Assembly: GCF_963675165.1 (NCBI RefSeq)
Contig: NC_087386.1
Coordinates: 3,288,169 to 3,352,168, forward strand
Direction of reading: 5' to 3'
Source: Halichondria panicea
Lineage: Eukaryota > Porifera > Demospongiae > Suberitida > Halichondriidae
Length of the DNA: 64,000 nucleotides
Position numbers and translations under genes: made by a program. Below the pieces are notes generated by a model. That model made no database searches. It saw only the letters and a list, made by a program, of their open reading frames with translations, and was not told the DNA's origin. The number at the start of each line of letters is the position of its first letter. Positions within the stretch are counted from its first letter, which is position 1. Below, piece by piece: positions 54,691-64,000 of this stretch.

Positions 54691-57412
54691 TGACTGGGTC
54701 TGCTTACCTGGATGCTCTAGCACTGCGTTTACAGCATGGGTAGCCTCCACACAACAAGTCAGTACTTCTAATAGTGGCAGCTTTCGGTGTTAAAGCTTCG
54801 TTGTCTAATAAAAGCGAGCAAAATGTAGCTTGAACAGAACTTGCACATGCGTTACTTATAACTGAAGTGATCCTGTACCAGGTCCAGAAACAATGGAACA
54901 GGGTCACTAAAGTAGAAAGCTGTATATACCAGGAACAATATTGGAACAGGGTCACTAAACCAGAAAGCTTGCTTTAGCTGACTGGGATCCATGCAGGACC
55001 TGGAGCCATACTTCTCTGAGACTCCATGCTTCTTTGCTGTGATCCTAATCCACAGTGCATATATTTATAGTACTACTACCTGTTCTCAAATGTTTCAGCA
55101 TGCCTCCAGTCTGGTTTAGTTTTATTGCTCCTGAGTTGCTGTGCAAGTCATGCATGATGATGATAACAACATCACTATATGCACTGCATTATATCAGTCT
55201 TCTGGTTTCTTTATAATCATGTCACCAGCCGAGGGTTTGCACTTTAGTGCTCTAGTTTGTTTGTTTGTTTGTTTGTTTGTTTGTCACAGGTATATCTACT
55301 CACCTGGATGCCACAGCGCTGCGTTTACAGCATAGATAGCCTTCACAGAACAATATCTTGATTTAAATAGTGGCAGATTTTGATGTTAAAGCTTCTTTGT
55401 CGAGCAAAAGCTAAGAAGCTTGAATAAGCTTGTGACTAGGTCTGCTTACCTGGATGTTCTAGCACTGCGTTTACAGCATAAGTAGCCTCCACACAACAAG
55501 TTAGTACTTTTGATAGTGGCAGCTTTCGGTGTTAAAGCTTCTTTGTCTAATAAAAGCGAGCAAAATGTAGCTTGAACAGAACTTGCACATGCGTTACTTA
55601 TAACTGAAGTGATCCTGTACCAAGAACGATGGAACAGGGTCACTAAAGTAGAAAGCTGTATATACCAGGAACAATGGAACAGGGTCACTAAAGTAGAGAA
55701 GCTTCTCCTGCTGCTGACTGGGATCCTACTCCATGCAGAACCTGGAGCCATACTTCTCTGAGACTCCAGGCTTCTTTACTGTGATCCTAATCCACAGTGC
55801 ATATATCTATAGTACCACTACCTGTTCTCAAATGTTTCAGCATGCCTCCAGTCTGGTTTAGTTTTATTGCTCCTGAGTTGCTGTGCAAGTCATACATGAT
55901 AACAACATCACTATATGCACTGCATTATATTTCTAGTTTCTTTTTAATCATGTCATCATGTACCAGCCGAGGGTTTGCACTTTAGTGCTCTAGTTTGTTT
56001 GTTTGTCTGTTTGTCACGAGTATATCTACTCACCTGGATGCCACAGCACTGCGTTTACAGCATGGATAGCCTTCACACAACAATATCTTGGTTTAAATAG
56101 TGACAGATTGTGATGTTAAAGCTTCTTTGTCGAGCAAAAGCTAAGAAGCTTGAACAAGCTTGTGACTGGGTCTGCTTACCTGGATGCTCTAGCACTGCGT
56201 TTACAGCATGGGTAGCCTCTACATAACAAGTCAGTACTTCTAATAGTGGCAGCTTTCGGTGTTAAAGCTTCTTTGTCTAATAAAAGCGAGCAAAATGTAG
56301 CTTGAACAGAACTTGCACATGCGTTACTTATAACTGAAGTGATCCTGTACCAGGTCCAGGAACAATGGAACAGGGTCACTAAAGTAGAAAGCTTGCTTTA
56401 GCTGACTGGGATCCATGCAGGACCTGGAGCCATACTTCTCTGAGACTCCAGGCTTCTTTGCTGTGATCCTAATCCACAGTGCATAAATTATCTATAGTAC
56501 TACTTGTTCTCAAATGTTTCAGCATGCCTCCAGTCTGGTTTAGTTTTATTGCTCCTGAGTTGCTGTGCAAGTCATGCATGATGATGATAACAACATCACT
56601 ATATGCACTGCATTATATCAGTCTTTTGGTTTCATGTCACCAGCCGAGGGTTTGCACTTTAGTGCTCTAGTTTGTTTGTTTGTTTGTTTGTCTGTTTGTC
56701 ACGAGTATATCTACTCACCTGGATGCCATAGCGCTGCGTTTGCAGCATAGGTAGCCTTCACATAATAATAATTATCATGGTTTAAATAGTGGCAGATTTT
56801 GATGTTAAAGCTTCTTTGTCGAGCAAAAGCTAAGAAGCTTAAATAAGCTTGTGACTAGGTCTGCTTACCTGGATGTTCTAGCACTGCGTTTACAGCATGA
56901 GTAGCCTCCACACAACAAGTTAGTACTTTTGATAGTGGCAGCTTTCGGTGTTAAAGCTTCTTTGTCTAATAAAAGCGAGCAAAATGTAGCTTGAACAGAA
57001 CTTGCACATGCGTTACTTATAACTGAAGTGATCCTGTACCAAGAACGATGGAACAGGGTCACTAAAGTAGAAAGCTGTATATACCAGGAACAATGGAACA
57101 GGGTCACTAAAGTAGAGAAGCTTCTCCTGCTGCTGACTGGGATCCTACTCCATGCAGAACCTGGAGCCATACTTCTCTGAGACTCCAGGCTTCTTTACTG
57201 TGATCCTAATCCACAGTGCATATATCTATAGTACCACTACCTGTTCTCAAATGTTTCAGCATGCCTCCAGTCTGGTTTAGTTTTATTGCTCCTGAGTTGC
57301 TGTGCAAGTCATACATGATAACAACATCACTATATGCACTGCATTATATTTCTGGTTTCTTTTTAATCATGTCACCAGCCGAGGGTTTGCACTTTAGTGC
57401 TCTAGTTCTGAA
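54691..57412. repeat. 0.7-kb tandem array, four units
   Basis: Units start near 54691, 55433, 56163 and 56852 with TGACTGGGTCTGCTTACCTG (or CTAGG) and run through CTTTCGGTGTTAAAGCTTC, TAAAAGCGAGCAAAATGTAG, CATACTTCTCTGAGACTCCA, CATGCCTCCAGTCTGGTTTA and AGCCGAGGGTTTGCACTTTA to a GTTT-rich stretch. Units 2 and 4 are closer to each other (shared CCAAGAACGATGGAACAGG) than to units 1 and 3, pointing to a two-unit higher-order period of about 1.42 kb. Unit 4 stops after CTTTAGTGCTCTAG. The 60-bp interspersed core ACTGCGTTTACAGCAT appears twice per unit. Confidence 0.9.
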
Positions 57413-59621
57413 AGCTGCCATTTTTGTGGTCACGTTGTCATACGTATTCTTCCTTTTTGTAACTTTGTCCGTTTTTTTACAATTTGTATGATGAAATTTG
57501 CTGTCAATTATTATTTCACACATGTAAAATTACCGTAATGTGCCTATTATTCCCATATATAGATGGCTTGTGGCCAACCTCCTCTGTATACATCCGGTAT
57601 ATCCTAGAAACAGTTCTAGATCCTGGTTAATAATACAGATCTATGCTGCGCTGAGCTAGCTGCAGCACTTTAATACCGATCTATACTATCTTTCAAGATT
57701 TGTGTTCCACCACCAATTAAGAGTAAGTGTCTATACAATTATCTAGTCTGTATTGTGCATGCTATTGCTATTAAGCTGCTCTTGATGAAGTAGTGCTAGT
57801 AAAACTGTGTAAGACATAGAAATAGCTCTAGTCTAGTCCAGTGATCAACAACCAAAACCACAATAATAGTCTGCCATCTATGCCATAAAATGGCTCTACC
57901 ATACAGTCATGTATATATATATAGACTATGCGGGTAGACTGCTGATTGGATTCTCCAGCTAGCTAGCTAGCTATAATTAATTATATCTACACCCCACACT
58001 TTAAAGTCTGTCATGTTGTGTAGAATCAGTGCTGTTAGAATTAACACCAAGGATAATTCATTGTCAAGTACCATGGTGTGGCACACTATCACTTATTAAC
58101 TTCACTCTTTAGGTGGTGAAGATTCCAGAAAAAGACAGTTATAATTATTACGAAAAGGTAAGAGATTTTCTTAAGAAAGGGGGTGGGATCCATAAATATT
58201 CATGATGTGTTTGTTAGCTAATGAATAACTATTTTGATCTTGGCAACGCCCATATTTTTCACCTACATGTAGCCTTAATGAAAAATGAAATCGTGAAAAT
58301 ACTCTTATGCACTTGTTCATTTCGTACTGAGAACTGAGGCTGAGAGTAGTTTCGAGCAAACACTCGAAAAGAGCCAATCTGCGACTAATTGTCGAGGCTC
58401 ATCACTATGCCTCGGTGCGCAAGCGATGTATACAGTACAGTAGTGTGTGTGTTTACTTGTGTATTAATGCTGTAACTACTCTTAGGTACCTTGGCATTTC
58501 AGGTGCAAGTAATGGCTTCTATAGGCTTCTAGACACTTTTCTTGGAATCTAAGTTGTGGATTTGGAATTCGTTCTCGAGTTATGGCTAATTTGAAGACCA
58601 TTGCAGCCTCTTCAGACTCGTGTGTAGCATATGTTGCTGTTCTTAGTTGTTAGCTCTAACGATAATTAAATTGCATTAGTAGAGCACAACTTTCGTAGCT
58701 GCCAGAGTTAAAAAAGAGCTGCAACAATGATTAACAGCCTAAATCAAATCATTGCACTGATGTTGTGCATGCTTACTAGTCTAATAGGTGTAACTTGTCA
58801 TTATGGACCCAGAACTCTTGGTCAATCATTTCCTGCTCTTTTGCATTCCCTGCGTGCAACTAACTTTTGAAGGTTTGTGGTTAGATGACAACATATTCAA
58901 TGCTCAGGCTGTAGGTACATTGGAGACCACACCTTTCTACCTCGGGAAAGAGAGTGGTCAGGTGACAATCAACAACTCATCGTCATGTGTGCAAATTGAA
59001 AAGGTGTGGTCTCCAACCACATGCTATCTACACGTATAATTGATGTGTATCTACATATGTATACATATACAAGCAAGGCCACTACAAGCCACTCCAAGCT
59101 ATACATTACATTTAGTTTGTCATAATTATAAGCCTATTTTCCTCGATAATTAAAAACTGCATGTTAGTGCTTTCTCCGTCGAAACAAAAATTGCAGGACA
59201 TTGTCACTATTGTTTGTTGTTCCCTGCACCTTCGAGCACATTGACAAACTGGTATCCATCCTTGGTACAGCAGATCTACCTGCCAGTTAATAATATAAGT
59301 CAAGGGTTAATTAAAACTATCACTTGCACAAGAGACTCTCATGACTCTTGCATCTGCTTCACTATAAAAAACACGTGGTGCTTAATTAGGATGCTCGAAG
59401 TCATACTTTCTGGGTGGGTGAATGGTTTCAAGTTTAATGAGTGTAGTATTGCGAGGCTATGGTACATTATTACGTCTAATAGACACTGGAGAATGGTGTT
59501 CTCACAATGTACCTACGTCATCATGCACGTGTTCATAACAATCGCTTCTATAAAACACAGTGTCTGTCAAACTATTAATTATTATTGTCTGTTCTATAGC
59601 ATCTGTTCCTGAGCAACTTAC
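57413..59621. other. Spacer upstream of the phosphagen kinase
   Basis: Holds a reversed CA-type element (58407-58690). At 58113-58157 a short exon-like stretch (acceptor CTTTAG, donor AAAAG|GTAAGA) reads VVKIPEKDSYNYYEK and might be an exon of an unseen gene or noise. At 58921 and 59003, TGGAGACCACACCTTT and its exact complement form a hairpin. The acceptor CTATAG at 59599 precedes the kinase start, so an upstream non-coding exon is likely but not identified. Confidence 0.45.
58407..58690 (-). mobile_element. CA-type TIR element, reversed diverged copy
   Basis: ATGCCTCGGTGCGCAAGCG at the left is the inverted family 3' end; then GTGTGTGTGT, GGCTTCTATAGGCTTCTAG, CGTTCTCGAGTTATG and CCATTGCAGCC follow in family order on the minus strand. 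The 5' end of the element is missing. Confidence 0.75.
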
Positions 59622-62600
59622 ATGTCTAGTATGGGCACTTGTCAGAGCTCTCAGCAGCCTATTGTGGTAGACAACATCGGAGATCCTCCTGCTGCTGAAT
59701 CATATGCTGAACCGAGTAACACATCTGTTGATGTGATCTGTGGCAGCCAATTGAATAGCGTTGACGATTTAATTGGCTTCCCTGTGTTCCCTGAAGGCAA
59801 TAAATCTTCTGTAGCTCGTTTCAATACACACAAGATATGGGACGAACTGAAAGACAAGAAAGATGCTCATGGTGTGTCTTACAAACTGTGTATCTTCTCA
59901 GGCTGCAAGAATGTGGACTCTGGAATCGGTGTGTATGCTGGATCACACGACTCCTACAAAACTTTTTCACTTCTGATGGATAAAGTGATCGAGGACTACC
60001 ACGGACATAAACCAGAAGACACTCATGTGTCTGACATGGATGCTGGGAAACTTGAATGCCCTCCACTTCCAGAAGACGAAGCTGCTATGATCGTATCAAC
60101 CCGAATTAGAGTAGGTCGCAACCTCGATGGTTATCCTCTTGGACCAGGAGTGAGCAAGGAACAGAGGGACGAGATCATGCAGAAGGTGGTGGAGGCTTGC
60201 AACACTTTTAGCGGAGACCTCAAGGGCACTTTCTACCCTCTGGAAGGAATGGAAAAAGCTACACAGGAGCAATTGATTGCCGACCACTTCCTTTTCAAGT
60301 GAATCAGCATGTGTATTGTCATTATTTGTATATCAATAGATTCGTACAGGTGTCTCCCAATTCACACCTGTGTGTAAACTTTATTTTGCATTGAGAAAAT
60401 GGCCCTCTTAATGTTGCCGTAACTTGGCCATAGTCATATACCATTGATTCCTTGTTAAACAATCCTCAAACCAGCTGAAATTTAACATTTTCCCTGTACA
60501 AGTCAATGGCATACATGTATATACATATACCACGTAAAGCATTAATGAAGCCATAGTTGACCACATAACTTCCACTGGCATTCTCAATGCAAGCAACGTT
60601 TACAGTATAGTATGTAACGTACATGTAGTACGCATGTTTGAAGCATTTCTGTTAAGATAGGGTTTGAAATTTATCGTGTCGTGCTGTTGAGTACCAAGTC
60701 GGTGCTGCTTTTTTATGAACAAGTTGGAAAGCAGCACACAAAGCGACAATTTTATATTCATCATTTAGCTACTCGTAAGTATACCTAGATATAGCTACAT
60801 TTACAGTGAAAGCTTACACGTAATTAAGGAAATAACGTACCGTATAGCGGGTTACTTTCGTATGGTGGAAATGTTCGTATAATTATAGCATTATGCGAAA
60901 ATCTACCGCAATAGCTTCAATGTCACTATCCTGATCTGTATGAAATAGGGAAATTTGCACCAATGAAAATTACCCCCTATACGATACAATGTACCAAAAT
61001 GCAGTGGAACCTCCATAAAACGGACACCACTGGGGAACAGCCTTTTGGCCGTTATAGAGAGGGTGGTCTTTTGATTGCCAGCTATGTATGCTCTTTGAGT
61101 CATTTCTTGCTGCAAATGAATCTTTGGGATTTGCTAACTGCTTCATTAGCTCATACAAGCTTTGAAAAGGCTGTAGGGAGTACAATTAAGCTATACAGCT
61201 AGGTTTTCGATTGTGCAAACTCAGCAATAACTAAATAGTTATAAGTTAGCAGTCAGCAAAAGTTCATGATGGCTATGTTTGGACAGGGCAAATTTAAGCA
61301 AATTTAAGAGCATCGCACAATAATGCGAGCATGCGTACCTTATCAGCATGCTACAACAAGCGTAAAATGTATATTGAATGGAAACTTTGCTACTGTACAC
61401 GTATCTAGTCCTAATGTGTTTGGATGCACTGTACAGAACAGCTGTAAATTATTATATAATCTATTGCCAACCAATAAATGCATGTAACTTTTGTCATCTT
61501 AGGGAAGGAGACCGATTCTTGGAAGCATGTGGCCTCAACAGAGACTGGCCTTCTGGGCGTGGAATATTCCACAATGATGACAAGAGCTTCCTGGTGTGGG
61601 TGAACGAAGAGGACCAGCTCAGAATCATCTCAATGCAAAAGGGAGCTGATATTGGAGCTGTTTTCGAGAGGCTGAGCAGAGCCGTAGCACACATTGAGAC
61701 TGTTTCCAAGTTCTCCCATGATGACCACCTTGGTTACATTACTTCATGCCCTACCAACCTCGGTACTGCCTTGAGGGCCTCAGTTCACATCAAGCTTCCC
61801 AAGCTCTCTGCTAAAAAAGAAGAATTCCAGGCCATTGCTGAGAAGTACAGTGTTCAAATTCGAGGCATCCATGGAGAACACTCGGAATCATCCGACGGCA
61901 TTTTTGACATTTCCAATAAGAGGCGACTTGGTCGATCTGAAGTTCAGCTAGTGCAAGATATGTATGACGGAGTCAAAGCCATGATTGAGAGAGAGAAAGA
62001 ATTAGTTTTCGAAGACGAATGCACTAGGTGTGGTCCGCATCTAGAAGGTCCTGACTCTTTAACCAAGTTCCCCGCTTTTCCAGGTGGCACAAAATCGTCT
62101 GTGGCTTGCTTCAATACTCGTGATGTTTGGGAGGAGCTCAAGGACAAACAAGATGCCTATGGGGTATCGTACAAACTTTGTATCTTCTCAGGCTGCAAGA
62201 ACGTGGACTCCGGAATTGGTGTATACGCTGGATCACACGACTCCTACAAGACGTTTGCCCTTCTGATGGACAAAGTGATCGAGGACTACCATGGATACAA
62301 ACCAGAAGACACTCATGTATCTGACATGGATGCTGGGAAACTTGAATGCCCTCCGCTTCCAGAAGACGAAGCTGCTATGATCGTATCAACCCGAATTAGA
62401 GTAGGTCGCAACCTCGATGGTTATCCTCTTGGACCAGGAGTGAGCAAGGAACAGAGGGACGAGATCATGCAGAAGGTGGTGGAGGCTTGCAACACTTTTG
62501 AAGGAGACCTTAAAGGCACTTTTTATTCTCTGGAGGGAATGGAAAAAGCTACCCAGGAGCAACTAATTGCGGACCACTTTTTGTTTAAGTAAGTCTGGTT

Positions 62601-64000
62601 TACATGACATTTAATTATGCCACGGTGCGCATGCGCAAGCGAGGTATACGGTGTGTGTGTGTGTGTGCGTGCGTGCGTGTCTGTGTCTGTGTGTGTCTGT
62701 GTCTGTGTAAACTGCTACAGCTGCTCTAGGATCAATGACGTTCAAAAGAGTTTCTATAGGTTGCAAGGCTCTGCTGATGCAGCCAATATTTTAGACTTGA
62801 ACTTTTGGCATCGGTCGTTTTTAACAACAATCATTACCCACTGTTTGAGTTTCCATGCAGCAAAAAAACTGGTTCATCATGATAATAATGTGTGTGTATA
62901 AAAGCTATTAGTAGCTTAAACCGATGTTATGTAGCTTTGGAATCTCCACCGAGGCATCAGCACATGCGGTGCTTTCATTCATACAGTTGTACTGGCAAGT
63001 TTTAGTACTGCTCAATTAGCACTCACACTAACCCTCAGCGAGTCATACGTGTAGAATGTACCTCGCGAGTACTCTACAACAGCATCATACAGGTTTCCAG
63101 CTAGCATTACGCCTGTACGTACTTTTAACTATCATCAATTAATGGCATGCACAATAAAATAGATTGTCTATTGTGTCTTGCTTGTGGTGCTTTCATGCAA
63201 TGCCAATCCAAATGTTTTTGTGTAGTCTATAGTCCCATCTCGTTATGCAGAGGAGTACGGTAAAGCTGCATGATCGTGTGCATGCTTATGTATGTTTGAA
63301 ATCTTAAATAACAATTTTACTCCAAATGTATTGGCTGTTTTACTTAGGGAGGGAGACCGATTCTTAGAAGCATGTGGCCTCAACAGAGACTGGCCTTCTG
63401 GACGTGGAATCTTCCACAACAGTGACAAGACCTTCCTGGTGTGGGTGAACGAAGAGGACCAGCTCAGGATCATCTCTATGCAAAAGGGAGCTGATATTGG
63501 AGCTGTTTTCGAGAGGCTGAGCAGAGCCGTAGCACACATTGAGACCGTTGCCAAGTTCTCCCACGATGACCACCTTGGTTACATTACTTCATGCCCTACC
63601 AACCTCGGTACTGCCTTGAGGGCTTCCGTTCACGTCAAGCTTCCAAAACTCTCGGCTAGAAAGAAAGAATTCCAGGCTATTGCTGACAAATTCTCTGTAC
63701 AGATCAGAGGCATCCATGGAGAGCACTCTGAGTCATCTGACGGCATATACGACATCTCCAACAAGAGACGTCTTGGTCGATCTGAAATAAATCTAGTCCA
63801 GGACATGTACAATGGAGTCAAAGCAATGATCCTAAGAGAGAAGGAATTAGCCGAAGGAGTACTTTGTAGCTCTGACTTGGAGGGTCCTGATAGCTTGACA
63901 GGTTTTCCTATCTTCCCCGAAGGAACAAATTCCTCTGTTGCACGATTTAATACATACAAAATATGGAACGAGCTCAAGGACGGGAAGGACATGCATGGCG
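59622..64000 (+). CDS. Multi-domain arginine-kinase-type phosphagen kinase (partial)
   Basis: This ATP:guanidino phosphotransferase stores phosphate as a phosphagen. Exons seen: 59622-60298, 61503-62588 and 63348 to the window end; every join falls at HFLFK|EGDRF in phase 2. The 362-codon middle exon therefore encodes the C-terminal two-thirds of unit 1 and the N-terminal third of unit 2. Three kinase units are visible, the third cut by the window. Catalytic signatures are present: [13 protein letters not shown] in [14 protein letters not shown], the active-site Cys in CPTNLGT, and [10 protein letters not shown] with the flexible-loop Glu. The specificity loop ([16 protein letters not shown]) is short, as in arginine kinases. 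The second in-frame ATG (59631) has an A at -3 and G at +4, unlike the first, and would give MGTCQSS, a myristoylation/palmitoylation-type N terminus. Arginine versus another guanidine substrate is not proven. Confidence 0.88.
60299..61502. other. Kinase intron 1
   Basis: Contains a TIR element at 60839-60990 and a CAGTGGAACCTCCATAAAAC transposon-end-like sequence at 61002. Otherwise AT-rich. The open frame that runs from 61378 into exon 2 is intron read-through. Confidence 0.7.
60839..60990. mobile_element. Small TIR element, CCGTATAGCGGGT family
   Basis: ACCGTATAGCGGGTTACTTTCG at the left (written here in part) is mirrored by GAAAATTACCCCCTATACG at the right. Centre diverged from 14501 and 47735. 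Non-coding. Confidence 0.72.
62617..62985 (-). mobile_element. CA-type TIR element, reversed copy in kinase intron 2
   Basis: Begins ATGCCACGGTGCGCATGCGC, then a GT-rich microsatellite (62651-62708), GGTTGCAAGGCTCTGCTGAT, TTTTGGCATCGGTCGTT, AACAATCATTACCCACTGTT and ends CTCCACCGAGGCATCAGCAC and GTGCTTTCATTCAT. It is the family in reverse, with a deletion between the microsatellite and the middle block. Confidence 0.87.

Noticed and set aside
58803-59039. Possible fasciclin-like exon near FNAQAVGTLETTPF
   Set aside because: No convincing family motif, and an exact inverted repeat lies in the middle; splice signals are weak.
61378-61502. Extended start of the 404-residue open frame in the kinase
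   Set aside because: The acceptor TCTTAG at 61502 and the join to EGDRF show this part is intron.
1-64000. tRNA, rRNA, riboswitch, bacterial operon or viral genes
   Set aside because: None could be recognised by eye; the only reverse transcriptase text belongs to degenerate retrotransposons, and no envelope or capsid-like ORF is present.

Overview
The window is animal nuclear DNA, most likely from a sponge (demosponge-like). The reasons are GT-AG introns of variable size, metazoan protein families (SV2-like transporter, LARGE glycosyltransferase, ERI2 nuclease with a GRF finger, ASTE1-like nuclease, a multi-domain phosphagen kinase), AT-rich spacers and very many small terminal-inverted-repeat (TIR) elements. 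The species is an inference. No bacterial operons, rRNA, tRNA or CRISPR were seen. Exon limits were read by eye from splice sites and frame; for the larger genes the spliced lengths close in frame.

Layout. 1174-3411 (-): SV2-like MFS transporter, 3' end outside the window. 3.4-10.3 kb: repeats, including a TIR-bounded element (about 5017-7187) that holds a decayed RecQ-family helicase on the minus strand and a small Cys-rich first exon on the plus strand. 10403-12226 (-): intact single-exon ASTE1-like XPG-fold nuclease. 13.6-15.2 kb: an 860-bp foldback and two small TIR elements. 15471-17543 (+): intact single-exon LARGE-type bifunctional glycosyltransferase. 19363-27484 (+): ERI2-like 3'-5' exoribonuclease in nine exons, its introns full of TIR elements. 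28703-46354 (+): a type I membrane protein whose ectodomain is an array of TIL-type 10-cysteine domains on phase-1 exons, twelve of them nearly identical and partly carried by a 732-bp two-exon tandem repeat, followed by a predicted SEA-like domain, a membrane segment and a short tail. 46.4-57.4 kb: repeats, a degenerate DIRS-like tyrosine-recombinase retrotransposon, another retroelement fragment, a 48-bp minisatellite and a 0.7-kb tandem array. 59622-64000 (+): first part of an arginine-kinase-type phosphagen kinase with at least three fused kinase units.

The genes do not form one pathway. They are independent animal genes separated by transposon-rich DNA. The most unusual items are the recently expanded TIL exon array, two different TIR elements that carry RecQ helicase sequence (one with Mutator-like 9-bp target duplications), the fused phosphagen kinase whose exons are out of register with its domains and whose second ATG makes a myristoylation-type N terminus, and a small TIR family that carries a CA microsatellite inside it.
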